The notes beneath the pieces are model-generated. The model worked only from the letters and a program-made list of their open reading frames with translations, ran no database searches and was not told where the DNA came from. Position numbers and translations under genes: made by a program. This document shows, one piece after another, positions 43,105 to 51,861 of a stretch of DNA of 64,000 nucleotides (within the stretch, counting starts at the first letter, position 1; each line of letters starts with the position of its first letter). Source of the stretch: an uncultured Clostridia bacterium (GTDB lineage Bacteria; Bacillota; Clostridia; Peptostreptococcales; Anaerovoracaceae); assembly GCA_934281605.1 (NCBI GenBank), contig CAKQXD010000001.1, positions 310,001-374,000 of the forward strand. The letters are read 5' to 3'.

Positions 43105-43329
43105 TTATCTCATGATCGTGTGCAGGATCCGCAGACCGTTCTGCGACAGCACCTTTGCAGCCCTCTCCGCATCGCTGAGATCCATCAAAACCGCGAAGCT
43201 GCAGCCGCTTTGCAGCATCACCGGAGACTTGACGACCCGTGCGGGAATACCATACTGCTGCAGAACGTCCGCCGCCCGCTCCGTCGCGTAGTATCCGGCG
43301 AAAAACAAGTAATAATAGTTACCGCTCAC
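43105..43329 (-). CDS. DUF3343 protein (putative Se/S carrier-like)
   Basis: A 74-residue protein of the DUF3343 type: hydrophobic YYLFFAGYYATERA start, PARVVKSPVMLQSGCSFAV with one Cys, and a final helix. These occur near selenium/sulfur enzymes and in many Clostridia; the role is unclear. It starts at a GTG with GGAGGGGAGG upstream and lies 22 bases after the carboxypeptidase gene, so it is co-transcribed. Confidence 0.75.
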   Translation of the reverse strand: MSGNYYYLFFAGYYATERAADVLQQYGIPARVVKSPVMLQSGCSFAVLMDLSDAERAAKVLSQNGLRILHTIMR

Positions 43330-43351
43330 AGGGATTCCTCCCCTCCTGGAT

Positions 43352-44620
43352 TCATACGAGATTCTTTATCATGCGTATGTAAAGGGTCATGAATCCAGCT
43401 TTTTCAGCATCCCGGTCGGACACCAGCGGATAAGAGCCGATTTTCTTTTTCCCGTTATAGATGTGGATCATCCCCACTTTTTCACCTTTCTTAACAGGAC
43501 ACGCCACCGACTTGTCGATGGAGATTTTCTTAGTGATATGCGCTTTTTTGCCTTTTTTCACGGTTGCCGCGATGGTATCCTCCGGCACGGCCGCCACCTC
43601 CTGCTGATCGGATTTCGGCAGAGTGATAGTCCGCAGCTTCTGGCCTTTTTTCGCTACAGGTACCGTTTCATACGATGCAAAGCCATGGTCAAGGAGTCTG
43701 GCCGTCTCGGCGAAGCGCACCTTGCTGTCCTTGCAGCCGAGCACGACTGCGATCATTCTGGTGTTATCCCGCTGGGCCGCCTCCGCCAGGCAGTAGCCTG
43801 CATCCTGGGTAAATCCGGTCTTGCCGCCGATGGCTCCCCGGTAGGTCCGGAGCATCTTGTTGGTGTTGGTCAGGGTAAAGTCCTTTTCCTTCCCCGGCAG
43901 TCCTACCTTGATGTCCTCCTGCCATGCGGTGAACCAGTCGCGGGCGAACTCGTAGGTCATCAGCTGCCGGCATATCATCCCTATATCATATGCACAGGAG
44001 TAATGTTTTGCCACCGGCAGTCCGTTGGTATTGACGAAATGACTGTTTTTCAGTCCCATCTCGGCCGCCTTGGCGTTCATCTCGTCCACGAACTCCTCCA
44101 CGCTGCCCGAAAGGTGCTCAGCTAAAGCTACGGCCCCGTCGTTGGCGCTGGCCATGATGACGCCCTTCAACAGTTCCTCCACCGTGTGCTGCTCCCCCGG
44201 CTCCAGGTACATCTGGCTGCCGCCCATGGACGCGGCGTTCTCCGAGATGGTCACTTTATCGTCTACGGCGATCGTCCCCTTGTCGCAGGCATCCAGCACT
44301 AGAAGCAACGTCATAACCTTGGTGACCGATGCCGGCGGCAGGTGTTTTTTCGCATTTTGTGCAAAGAGTACCCGTCCGCTGTTTCCGTCGATGAGCACAG
44401 CGGCCTTCGCGTCGATTTTCATGCCGCCTTCGGCGGACGCTTTTTGCGAGCCTTCGGCATCAGTCTTTGCAGAAGTCTGCTGCGCCTGCCCATCTATGAT
44501 CTGCAAAGACCGCTTCTGCGGATGAAACTTCTCCACCCCTAAAAATCCCCCGCCTGCCAGCACCGCCACCGCAGCAGCCGTGCATAAAACCTTCTCCCAT
44601 ACCTTCCGTTTCTTCTTCAC
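43352..44620 (-). CDS. D-alanyl-D-alanine carboxypeptidase (DacF-type)
   Basis: A 422-residue penicillin-binding protein (S11). The catalytic S98-V-T-K101, the S-A-N motif in IMASANDGAVALAE and the K-T-G motif in IGGKTGFT are all present; a signal/anchor segment and a Gln/Ala-rich linker (about 40-70) come before, and the C-terminal PBP5-associated beta domain after. It trims pentapeptides in peptidoglycan. The start is the GTG at 44620, with GGGAGG seven bases before; the in-frame ATG at 44641 overlaps that site. Confidence 0.9.
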   Translation of the reverse strand: MKKKRKVWEKVLCTAAAVAVLAGGGFLGVEKFHPQKRSLQIIDGQAQQTSAKTDAEGSQKASAEGGMKIDAKAAVLIDGNSGRVLFAQNAKKHLPPASVTKVMTLLLVLDACDKGTIAVDDKVTISENAASMGGSQMYLEPGEQHTVEELLKGVIMASANDGAVALAEHLSGSVEEFVDEMNAKAAEMGLKNSHFVNTNGLPVAKHYSCAYDIGMICRQLMTYEFARDWFTAWQEDIKVGLPGKEKDFTLTNTNKMLRTYRGAIGGKTGFTQDAGYCLAEAAQRDNTRMIAVVLGCKDSKVRFAETARLLDHGFASYETVPVAKKGQKLRTITLPKSDQQEVAAVPEDTIAATVKKGKKAHITKKISIDKSVACPVKKGEKVGMIHIYNGKKKIGSYPLVSDRDAEKAGFMTLYIRMIKNLV

Positions 44621-44711
44621 AAAAAAACCTCCCTTCCCCATTCAGTGTATGCGGGGCGGGAGGGAAAAAGACGAGGTTTGAGGATCGAGGCGGGATGAAA
44701 ACAGCGCAATG

Positions 44712-44755
44712 AAAAAGGGACATAGCATAAAATAAAAATGCTGTGTCCCTTTTTG
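44712..44755 (-). terminator. Intrinsic terminator after the dehydrogenase gene
   Basis: AAAAAGGGACA pairs with TGTCCCTTTTT, extended by TAGCAT/ATGCTG, eight bases past the stop. Confidence 0.85.
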
Positions 44756-44763
44756 TTATCGAT

Positions 44764-45693
44764 TTATTTCCTCTCCTCAATAAACGCTGCGATATTATCA
44801 AACTCGATGATGGCTCGCTTGATCATGGATTCCTTCGTTGCGAAAGCAACGTGCGGGGTCACCACGGTGTGCGGCGTGTGAAGCAGCGGATCCGCCGGGT
44901 CAAGCGGCGGTTCTGCATCGAACACGTCGATTCCGGCGCCTGCGATCTTTCCGGACTGCAAAGCGTCCGCCAGGGCTTTCGTATCTGCTACCGGGCCGCG
45001 TGCTGTATTGATCAGGATAGCCGACGGCTTCATCAGCGCCAGCTCTTTTTCACCGATAAGACCCTTCGTTTCCGGCGTCAAAGGCACGTGGAGGGAAACG
45101 ATATCGGATTTTTCCAGCAGCTCTTCCAGAGCCACATAATCCACATCCTTGACCTTGCCCGGTGTCCGATTGTAAGCCAGAACATTCATGCGGAATGCCT
45201 TGGCCAGCTCGATGACTCTGGCTCCGATGGCTCCTGTTCCTACCACACCGATAGTCTTGCCTTCCAGCTCGAATCCCACCAGACCGTCTTTCGTGCCGCC
45301 TGCTCTGGCCGCTTCGTCGCACGGTAAAATATTCCGGTATACGTCCAGCATCAGCCCGAAAGTCAGCTCCGCTACAGCGGTCGTCGCATATCCAGCGCAG
45401 TTCTGGACTTTGATGCCGCGTTCTTCACAGTAAGCCAGATCCACGTGATCCAGACCTGTAAAGGCTACTGCCAGCATCTTCAGGTTCTCACACTGTTCCA
45501 GCACCTCCCGCGGAAACGGCAGATTGCCCAGGGCAATGATATCCGCGTCTTTGCCTCGCTCGCCAAGCTCTTTCACGTCCGTCGTGCGTGTATCATAGCA
45601 GACGATTTCATGTTCTTGCCCAACAGCCGCCCGCGCGATTTCAAGGAAACGCTTTTCCTCTACCGCCAGCGGCTCGATCACTACGATTTTCAT
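44764..45693 (-). CDS. D-isomer 2-hydroxyacid dehydrogenase family protein
   Basis: A 309-residue NAD-dependent dehydrogenase. It has GKTIGVVGTGAIGARV (NAD-binding loop), LHVPLTPETKGLIG, INTARGPVADTKAL with the catalytic Arg, IDVFDAEPPLDP with the Glu and HTVVTPHVAFATKES with the His. This is the phosphoglycerate/hydroxypyruvate reductase superfamily; the exact acid is unknown. It forms an operon with a DUF3830-like gene and is divergent from a MerR-type regulator. Confidence 0.88.
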   Translation of the reverse strand: MKIVVIEPLAVEEKRFLEIARAAVGQEHEIVCYDTRTTDVKELGERGKDADIIALGNLPFPREVLEQCENLKMLAVAFTGLDHVDLAYCEERGIKVQNCAGYATTAVAELTFGLMLDVYRNILPCDEAARAGGTKDGLVGFELEGKTIGVVGTGAIGARVIELAKAFRMNVLAYNRTPGKVKDVDYVALEELLEKSDIVSLHVPLTPETKGLIGEKELALMKPSAILINTARGPVADTKALADALQSGKIAGAGIDVFDAEPPLDPADPLLHTPHTVVTPHVAFATKESMIKRAIIEFDNIAAFIEERK

Positions 45694-45719
45694 AATCTCT
45701 TCCTCCGTATTTCAAACCT

Positions 45720-46139
45720 TTAGTCTTCCAGCAAAGTGATTTCAATATCCTGTGCACCATCGTACAGTACCTTGCGGCCGAAATCATACAGATCGTCCAG
45801 TCCCTCGATGATGGTCAGGAAATGATTCCCCGAAAGCTGCCCGTGCTGGCTGGCAAACATACATCTGCCGTAAGACATGATGATCTCCATTTCGCTGATG
45901 CCGCCTGGATACAGGAGCATCTCTCCCTTTGCAGGATGAGACGTATGGTTTTCGTAATCCAGACCTGTCCGCAGATCGCCGTATGGGATCCAGATACCTT
46001 CCCCGCTCCAGCGCACGTGGATGAACTGGCTCTTCAGCGGCAGCATATTTTCAAATACGCGACACGTTTCCGGCGCTTCCTCTGTCAAAAGCTTTCCAAC
46101 AAAACGAAATTCACCTGATTTGATTTCAACTTTTTTCAT
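45720..46139 (-). CDS. DUF3830 family (cyclophilin-like) protein
   Basis: A 139-residue protein with VKLLTEEAPETC-type start, LKSQFIHVRWSGEGIWIPYGD, then PGEMLLYPGGISEMEIIMSYG and FASQHGQLSGNHFLTI. This is the DUF3830 cyclophilin-like barrel, often encoded beside amidohydrolases or dehydrogenases in catabolic operons. AAGGAGGAG precedes the ATG. The dehydrogenase gene follows 26 bases later. Confidence 0.75.
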   Translation of the reverse strand: MKKVEIKSGEFRFVGKLLTEEAPETCRVFENMLPLKSQFIHVRWSGEGIWIPYGDLRTGLDYENHTSHPAKGEMLLYPGGISEMEIIMSYGRCMFASQHGQLSGNHFLTIIEGLDDLYDFGRKVLYDGAQDIEITLLED

Positions 46140-46216
46140 GATAGTCTCCTCCTTAAAAGAATCTTTTTTTCACCATAACAGATAAAGTACGGTTGACTGC
46201 AAGAGAAAAGCTCTCT

Positions 46217-46242
46217 AACATCTAAAGTATACTTTAGATGTT
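46217..46242. promoter_or_regulatory. Perfect 26-base palindrome, probable MerR-type operator between divergent promoters
   Basis: AACATCTAAAGTA (46217-46229) and its exact complement TACTTTAGATGTT (46230-46242). On the minus strand it overlaps TATACT (-10), with TTGCGC 17 bases upstream (promoter of the DUF3830 operon). On the plus strand its end touches TTGCTT (46241-46246), 17 bases before TATAAT (46264-46269), the promoter of the regulator gene. Confidence 0.7.
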
Positions 46243-46296
46243 GCTTTTGCGCAAGGTGCGTTCTATAATAAAAGCAGTAGAAGAAAGGAACAGCTT

Positions 46297-47538
46297 ATGA
46301 GAATCGGAGCCTTTGCAGAAAAATACAATATGAATGTGTCCGCCGTCCGCTATTATGTAGAACGCGGACTTTTAACGCCGCAGCGCCGCAACAACCAGTA
46401 CGTTTTTGACGATGACTGCATGAAGGATATGGAGAAGATCCTTCGCTATAAAGCTTTTCACTTTTCCCTCAGCGAAATTGAGCTTCTCTTCTTTCTGCAA
46501 AGGAACTCCCAGCTGCAGGATCAGTCGGTATCCCGGCAATTTCTGGAGCTTTTGAACAAGAAAAAACTGCAGTTGAATCAGGATCTGGACACTTTGCAGC
46601 AAACCATCAAAGATCTGGATGAGGAAATCCACCGTTCCACACAAAAAACAGAAACTGCTTCCCTCAAAAAAAGAATGCCAGGAATCCCCCTGATGTTTCT
46701 GGAAAAGCTGGCCTGCCCGCATTGCAATGCTCCGCTCCAAATGCAGAACGCTCACCTGAACGGAATCCATATTCTGGACGCTTCACTTTCCTGTTCCTGC
46801 GGCTACCATGCCACCATTCAGGATGGCATTTTGCTCTGCTCCGGGCACACTGATGTAACCCCCTTTAAAGCCTACGAAAACATTGAATCCGTAGCCTATA
46901 TCACAGAAGAATACGGCAAAGAGTATCGCTCCCTCATGGAGAAATCTTATCTCTGGATGTATCATCAGATCCCGCAGACCAGGGATTCCCTCACCATGCT
47001 GGCAGGCCCGTTCACCTTTAATTTTTTGCTCCAGTATTATACAAAATTCGACGCAGATACCACGATTATTATCACCGATCCATCCCTTTCCCGGATCGCA
47101 AAATTCCAGGAATACCTGCAGGATGCCGCTGCCACGATCCTGTATATCGCAGGCAATCTGAATGCGCTTCCCCTCCGCAGCGAAAGCGTCGACCTGTATC
47201 TGGACGATTTTTCCACCAACAACTGCATCTTCACCTACAACCAGCCGCCTTACGACGTCCTCTCACGCTGGCTTGCAAAGGACGCGCCGCTGATCGGTCT
47301 TTTTCTGGACTATTGCAAAACGCCCCGGAGCATCAGGGCGTTTCAGAAAGAGCATCCCGATCTGATGACGGAGCGCATGAGTTTTTCTTATGCAAAGACC
47401 TCGCTGCAGCGAAACGGCTTTGCAGTAACCGAATCCAAAATCATCGGCCAGACTTCCGGCCGGGAAATGGAATTTCATCACCAGGTCGGACAGGAAAAGC
47501 TGCCGTTTCTCGTCTACCGTGCAGAGCGGAAAAAATAA
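46297..47538 (+). CDS. MerR-family regulator fused to zinc ribbon and methyltransferase-like domain (second copy)
   Basis: A 413-residue paralogue of the protein at 5713, with the same order: MerR helix-turn-helix (VRYYVERGLLTPQRR), coiled-coil helix, zinc ribbon with CPHCN near residue 140 and a later C-S-C-G, and the Rossmann-like part (IIITDPSLSRIAKFQEYLQ, LPLRSESVDLYLDDFSTNN). The acidic DLYLDDFS and the conserved ITDPS make loss of the C-domain function unlikely, but the usual SAM glycine loop is not evident. It is divergent from a DUF3830–dehydrogenase operon across a perfect palindrome. It contains at least four octamer sites. Confidence 0.75.
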   Translation: MRIGAFAEKYNMNVSAVRYYVERGLLTPQRRNNQYVFDDDCMKDMEKILRYKAFHFSLSEIELLFFLQRNSQLQDQSVSRQFLELLNKKKLQLNQDLDTLQQTIKDLDEEIHRSTQKTETASLKKRMPGIPLMFLEKLACPHCNAPLQMQNAHLNGIHILDASLSCSCGYHATIQDGILLCSGHTDVTPFKAYENIESVAYITEEYGKEYRSLMEKSYLWMYHQIPQTRDSLTMLAGPFTFNFLLQYYTKFDADTTIIITDPSLSRIAKFQEYLQDAAATILYIAGNLNALPLRSESVDLYLDDFSTNNCIFTYNQPPYDVLSRWLAKDAPLIGLFLDYCKTPRSIRAFQKEHPDLMTERMSFSYAKTSLQRNGFAVTESKIIGQTSGREMEFHHQVGQEKLPFLVYRAERKK

Positions 47539-47546
47539 TGCACAGC

Positions 47547-48248
47547 CTACTTCACCAGTCCTTTCTCGTGGATCTTTCTCGCCATATAGACGAACGGTGT
47601 GTCGGCGATGCTGGTGACGATGAAGATCACGTAGCTGGAAAGAGCAATGCTGATAAGCGTCGGTACTTCGTACATGCCCCAGAATGCTCCAAAGGTATAG
47701 AGGATCGTGTTGAGGAGCTGGGAGATCATGGTGGAGCCGTTGTTTCTCAGCCACAGCGCCCTCCGGGAATCCCCGTTGAACCGCTTCTTTGTTAAAGCCC
47801 ACCACTTGTGATACGCCCAGACGTCAAACCGCTGGCAGATGGCGTACACCAGAACGCTCACCAGCATCAGCCGCGGCGTATTGGAAAAGATCTCCCGGAT
47901 AGCCGGCTGCGCCCAGTCGCTTGCCGCCGGATGATACAACAGCCAGGACTGGGAAACGATGATGAAAAACACCGAAGTGAATATCCCGATGTTGACCGCT
48001 TTCTTGGCCGCTTTTTTCCCCTCGATCTCACTGATGATATCCGTCACCAGAAAGGTGGATGCAAACAGGATATTTCCCAGCGTCTGCTCCATGCCGAAGG
48101 CTTTCACCATGATCAGCACCTCGATGTTGGCGGTGATAGTCGCGATAGCAGTAAAGCAGTACAGTCCGCTCTTGCCAAACAGCCGGTACGCCAGCAGCAC
48201 GCATCCGTAGATCACAAACAAACTTGCCACTAATAATATCTCATTCAT
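47547..48248 (-). CDS. Queuosine precursor transporter (YhhQ/COG1738)
   Basis: A 233-residue membrane protein with six segments. It matches the YhhQ vitamin-precursor transporter family: FASTFLVTDIISEIEGKKAAKKAVNIG with the signature D-x-x-x-E, WLRNNGSTMISQLLNTILYT, and a final SIADTPFVYMARK. YhhQ proteins import queuine or its precursors. It overlaps a radical SAM gene that lies behind a preQ1 riboswitch, which strongly supports queuosine salvage. Confidence 0.9.
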   Translation of the reverse strand: MNEILLVASLFVIYGCVLLAYRLFGKSGLYCFTAIATITANIEVLIMVKAFGMEQTLGNILFASTFLVTDIISEIEGKKAAKKAVNIGIFTSVFFIIVSQSWLLYHPAASDWAQPAIREIFSNTPRLMLVSVLVYAICQRFDVWAYHKWWALTKKRFNGDSRRALWLRNNGSTMISQLLNTILYTFGAFWGMYEVPTLISIALSSYVIFIVTSIADTPFVYMARKIHEKGLVK

Positions 48249-48972
48249 CTCGTTTTCCTCCTACTCCAAAATCCGTATTTTCCAGCAAAATATCTACTCG
48301 CGGATCATCCTTGTATGTCTCGTAAAAATTGTCGACAAACATCTTGATCACCTGCGGATCCGGTTGGATCTGCGACGTGTTCTCCACCATGATGTTGATG
48401 CAGATCCGCTCAAAATATTTCAGTCCCGTCTCGATGTCGTATCTCATGGATTCCGCCGTCTGCCCCGTTACGCCGAACAAAAGACAAACCTCATCTGCCG
48501 CCTTTGCAGCATCCTGCGGTGTGACGCCCTCCATCCCCTTGTCGAACACCTCTCTTCGAAAAGCGTCGTCAAACGTCTCCACGCCCATTTTTATTTTTAC
48601 CGTGATCCCTTTTTCTGCAAAGTGCTCCCGCCACTTTTTCACATGCTCCCGGTACATCCAGTGGATCTCGAACCGCAACTGGGTGATGTGCTTCTCCAGG
48701 CATACCCGCTCGATCTCCGCCATGGTTTCCGCGGAAAGCTCCAGAAAGCTGCCAGAATTGATGACCTCCAGGCTGTGATACAGCCCCGTCACATGGCTCA
48801 GAGCTTCTTTATTGATTGTGTCATTGGCCGCCTGATCCCGCGAAGAATCCAGGTGATAATCGCAGAACCGGCACCGTAAAAAACGGCAGCCGCTGCCACG
48901 CAGCATGACGATCTCCCGCGGATTTTTCTCCGTGATCACGCTGTAGCGAACCGGATTTTCGATCTGTCCCAT
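48241..48972 (-). CDS. Radical SAM protein, candidate queuine lyase (QueL-like)
   Basis: A 243-residue radical SAM protein. Its cluster motif is C29-x4-C34-x2-C37 (SGCRFLRCRFCDYH), one residue longer than the usual Cx3Cx2C. There is no SPASM-like domain. In some Clostridia a radical SAM enzyme (QueL) converts imported queuine to preQ1 and is encoded beside a queuosine transporter; the preQ1 riboswitch upstream and YhhQ downstream fit that. The start at 48972 has AGGA upstream; the frame's longer TTG start is unlikely. The QueL identity is inferred from context. Confidence 0.65.
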   Translation of the reverse strand: MGQIENPVRYSVITEKNPREIVMLRGSGCRFLRCRFCDYHLDSSRDQAANDTINKEALSHVTGLYHSLEVINSGSFLELSAETMAEIERVCLEKHITQLRFEIHWMYREHVKKWREHFAEKGITVKIKMGVETFDDAFRREVFDKGMEGVTPQDAAKAADEVCLLFGVTGQTAESMRYDIETGLKYFERICINIMVENTSQIQPDPQVIKMFVDNFYETYKDDPRVDILLENTDFGVGGKRDE

Positions 48973-49060
48973 ACGTCGTCCTTTCTTTTCTATAGGATCG
49001 CGACCGTCTCTATTTTCGTTGTGCAAAGCAAGGGAAAGGCGTTCTCAAAACGCCAAAAGA

Positions 49061-49100
49061 AAAAGAGATGCACGCAAGGCTGACCCTGGGAACATCTCTT
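49061..49100 (-). terminator. Riboswitch expression-platform terminator
   Basis: On the minus strand AGAGATG pairs with CATCTCT around a 22-base loop, followed by TTTTTCTTTT. It lies between the preQ1 aptamer and the queuosine-salvage genes. Confidence 0.75.
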
Positions 49101-49127
49101 AGATCTCAAAAATATTCGAAATAAAAT

Positions 49128-49166
49128 CCCTAGTTTTGTTTATAGACAGGATGGTCACGAACTGTC
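49128..49166 (-). promoter_or_regulatory. Class I preQ1 riboswitch aptamer
   Basis: The minus strand reads GACAG – 12-base loop (TTCGTGACCATC) – CTGTC – then TATAAACAAAACTAGG. This matches the preQ1-I form, a five-pair stem followed by an A-rich tail that folds back, and is close to the Thermoanaerobacter type (AACAAAACAAGG). The promoter is TTGCAA (49212-49207) and TAAAGT (49189-49184), spacer 17, so transcription starts about ten bases before the aptamer. PreQ1 binding should favour the terminator downstream. Confidence 0.8.
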
Positions 49167-49248
49167 TTTATCTTACCTGATGTACTTTAGCAGATTTTCA
49201 TAAGGATTGCAAGAGGAAAATAGAATTATGTCAGTATTTTATAAAAAC

Positions 49249-49278
49249 AAAAAGTGCTCTGAATTCAGAACACTTTTT
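49249..49278. terminator. Bidirectional terminator after the GntP-type transporter
   Basis: AAAAAGTG-TCTGAATTCAGA-CACTTTTT: a nearly perfect 14-bp inverted repeat with T-runs on both strands, 50 bases past the transporter stop. Confidence 0.85.
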
Positions 49279-49328
49279 GACTTTTTGTAGGTTTTCTTCC
49301 CATTTCGGAACAGTCTTTAGATGTTCCC

Positions 49329-50666
49329 TTAGAACAATGCCGTACAGATCGGTGTTGCTACCAGTACAACTAATACCGGGATCACGACGTTGAGCAGGAA
49401 TACATATTTGTAAGCGATTTTATGGTTGACTCCGTAGTAAGAGAACATCAGGAAGCATCCTGTTGCATGCGGCAGTGCATCGAAAGTGATAGATGCATTG
49501 GCGATCAGTCTGTGGAGCACGTCCAGATTGCATCCGGAATTGATAAAGTAATCGCTTAAGTACTGCATCGTCAGCTGTTCACCGGAGGAAGCCGATCCAC
49601 AGATACCAGCGATAGTACCGGTGGAGATAACACCCTTCCAGTAAGTACTCATATCCAGACCCATGAGCCATTTGATGATGTTGGCGAATGCGTCTGTACC
49701 GGATACAAGGCTGCCGAATCCAACGACTGCTCCCAGTACCAGAGCCGAGTTGGCAGCGCCAACAGCACTGTTTGCTGCCCAGTCCTTGAACAGCTTGCCT
49801 TTGGCGCCTTCCAGGCAGTTGAAGTTGAATGCGATAGTTGCGATGATGCCGATGCACATTGCGATAACAGCCAGCATCGTAGCGTCGATATCATCGATGG
49901 CCATACTGCATACTACGATGATTCCGATGATGACGATCATCGGGAAGAAGCTGCCGAACAGACCAGCGTTTTTCTCTCTTTTGCCGCTAAGAGTCGCTTC
50001 ATTACCAAGGGAATTCCATCCTGGAGCCTCCCCCAGCTCTACTTTACGCATTTCTTTCTTATAAATATATTCTACGCATACGATACACAGAACAGTACCT
50101 GCAATAGTCATGATCGCTCCCAGAATCGGTGCTGCCATCAGACTTGTACCCAGCTCTGTCGGGATAACGTTCTGGATCTGCGGGCTTCCCGGAGCTGCTA
50201 GAACGAATGCGCCGTTACCGGCAGCCGTTGCCGGGATGATCAGCTTTCTCGGAATGTTCAGTTCTTCGAACAGCGCGAACGCGATCGGTCCAACTGCGAA
50301 CATGATAACGAAGAAGCTTACGCCGCCGTAGCAGAGAATAAAGCAAAGCAGCGCGATAACAGTCAAAATGTGTTTCTTTCCAAACCATTCCACAAACTTG
50401 TACGCGATCGTCTCACAAGCTCCCGTCGCCTGCATCATGTTAGCAAACAGCGTCGATGCCAGGAACAGCAGATAATACTTTGTGAAGACCGTCGCCATAC
50501 CACCGATCCACAGTTCTGAAAAACCTGTCCAGAGATTGATCCCGTTAAAGATCAGGATCACAGCACCTGCGATCAGCGATGTTGGAACTGCATGCAGTCC
50601 TTTGTAGCTAATGAGGATCAGTACGCCGATCCCGACCAGCAGTCCTATAATTCCCAGTGCCTCCAT
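49329..50666 (-). CDS. GntP-type organic-acid transporter
   Basis: A 445-residue protein with twelve to thirteen membrane segments. It has the GntP/CitMHS-like GGVSFFVIMFAVGPIAFALFEELNIPRK and AAPGSPQIQNVIPTEL patterns, and CGSASSGEQLTMQYL near the end. Such transporters carry gluconate or other hydroxy or keto acids with protons. It lies downstream of an acetoacetate-decarboxylase-like gene in the same orientation, so the substrate may be a keto acid. Confidence 0.8.
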   Translation of the reverse strand: MEALGIIGLLVGIGVLILISYKGLHAVPTSLIAGAVILIFNGINLWTGFSELWIGGMATVFTKYYLLFLASTLFANMMQATGACETIAYKFVEWFGKKHILTVIALLCFILCYGGVSFFVIMFAVGPIAFALFEELNIPRKLIIPATAAGNGAFVLAAPGSPQIQNVIPTELGTSLMAAPILGAIMTIAGTVLCIVCVEYIYKKEMRKVELGEAPGWNSLGNEATLSGKREKNAGLFGSFFPMIVIIGIIVVCSMAIDDIDATMLAVIAMCIGIIATIAFNFNCLEGAKGKLFKDWAANSAVGAANSALVLGAVVGFGSLVSGTDAFANIIKWLMGLDMSTYWKGVISTGTIAGICGSASSGEQLTMQYLSDYFINSGCNLDVLHRLIANASITFDALPHATGCFLMFSYYGVNHKIAYKYVFLLNVVIPVLVVLVATPICTALF

Positions 50667-50802
50667 TTCATACCTCCTAATAAATGTAATTCTTACGATG
50701 TTTTATACTGCAAAGGCGGCAGCTGTGCACTTTATGCTGCCGCCCGACAGCCCGAAAGACCATGGTCGTCATCACAGCCTCCGGGACGGCTTTGCAGAAA
50801 AA
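50667..50802 (-). promoter_or_regulatory. Intergenic spacer with hairpin and two octamers
   Basis: GGCGGCAG (50715-50722) pairs with CTGCCGCC (50737-50744). CTGCAAAG (50708) and CTTTGCAG (50790) flank it in opposite orientation. The hairpin could reduce transporter expression relative to the upstream gene. Confidence 0.45.
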
Positions 50803-51666
50803 TTAGCGCAGTCTGTAGCAGGTGTTGTAGATGCAAGGATCATCGTAAACCACGTGTTTTGCAGCGATCACGCGCTTACATTCCAGCGTGCTGAGACCAA
50901 GTCCGATATGATAGTCTGTCGGCATCTCTTCCCAGGTCGGCTTGATGAATTCGATCTTGCCGCCACCGTATTCGATTTCCGGCTTGCGCAGTTCATACGG
51001 ATAATCATCCGGCTGCTCCCACTTCGGCAGGATCGTTGGATAAGCTACTGCCGGTTTCGTGTAGTTGAGTGCCGGCTCTTCCCCTTTTTCCATTACGTGC
51101 GGCAGATATTTGAAGTTCACCTTGCCCTGGCTTCTCGCTTCGTTCGCCTGCAAAGTTTTCAGATCCGGAGCTTCTTTGGACATATCCAGTTCCATCTTCA
51201 TGAAGCGGAAATCCCAGCTGTTAGCTCTTGCAATGTATTTGCTACTGTAATGTTCGATGTTCGGGATCTCGCAGTATACCTTGTTGTATCCCATGGTATC
51301 GCGTCCGCCCATGATCGGATCGCCGTGGTTTTCAAACATAACCATGATGTAATCCGCATCCAGATCATCGCGTTCACCCTTGAAGTGGACCGGTACGTTG
51401 ACGTTGATCAGATTGTAAGCTTTACCGGCCATGTAACCCAGGTTAGTGAACTCGCACACAGCTACCGTTACATATGGATCGTTGAGTGTGTAACACTCCG
51501 GCAGGAGTGCTTCGATGGCTTCTCTGTCGGATTCATACGTGATGGAAGCCACGTGGATCTCACCAGGTTCGTTATACTTTTTTCCGGTTTCCGGATACAT
51601 GATGGAATTCGGACCGAATGTGATCGGCATGATATAGCCTCTGTCATCTCTGCGTGTAAAAGACAT
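50803..51666 (-). CDS. Acetoacetate decarboxylase-like protein
   Basis: A 287-residue ADC-superfamily protein: ESDREAIEALLPECYTL, YVTVAVCEFTNLGYMAGKAYN, and NHGDPIMGGRDTMGYNKVYCEIPN, the segment before the Schiff-base lysine of the classical enzyme; K at NK fits the catalytic Lys. It may decarboxylate or dehydrate a keto acid. GGGAGGT precedes the ATG. It heads an operon with the GntP-type transporter, opposite a TetR gene transcribed in the same direction upstream. Confidence 0.85.
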   Translation of the reverse strand: MSFTRRDDRGYIMPITFGPNSIMYPETGKKYNEPGEIHVASITYESDREAIEALLPECYTLNDPYVTVAVCEFTNLGYMAGKAYNLINVNVPVHFKGERDDLDADYIMVMFENHGDPIMGGRDTMGYNKVYCEIPNIEHYSSKYIARANSWDFRFMKMELDMSKEAPDLKTLQANEARSQGKVNFKYLPHVMEKGEEPALNYTKPAVAYPTILPKWEQPDDYPYELRKPEIEYGGGKIEFIKPTWEEMPTDYHIGLGLSTLECKRVIAAKHVVYDDPCIYNTCYRLR

Positions 51667-51861
51667 TTGAAATACCTCCCTTTTTTAGTGCATATATCTC
51701 CGGGCTGTCGCCCTTCCTTTTCTTTGTGAAAATTCTATCAGCACACCTTCAGAGGCTCAACCATTAAAAAAGACCAAAGTGTTCAGATATGGACACTTTG
51801 GTCAAATGTGTTGTTAGAAAATTGAGTTTTTTTGTGGGAAATTAGATAAAACTGACGAAAT

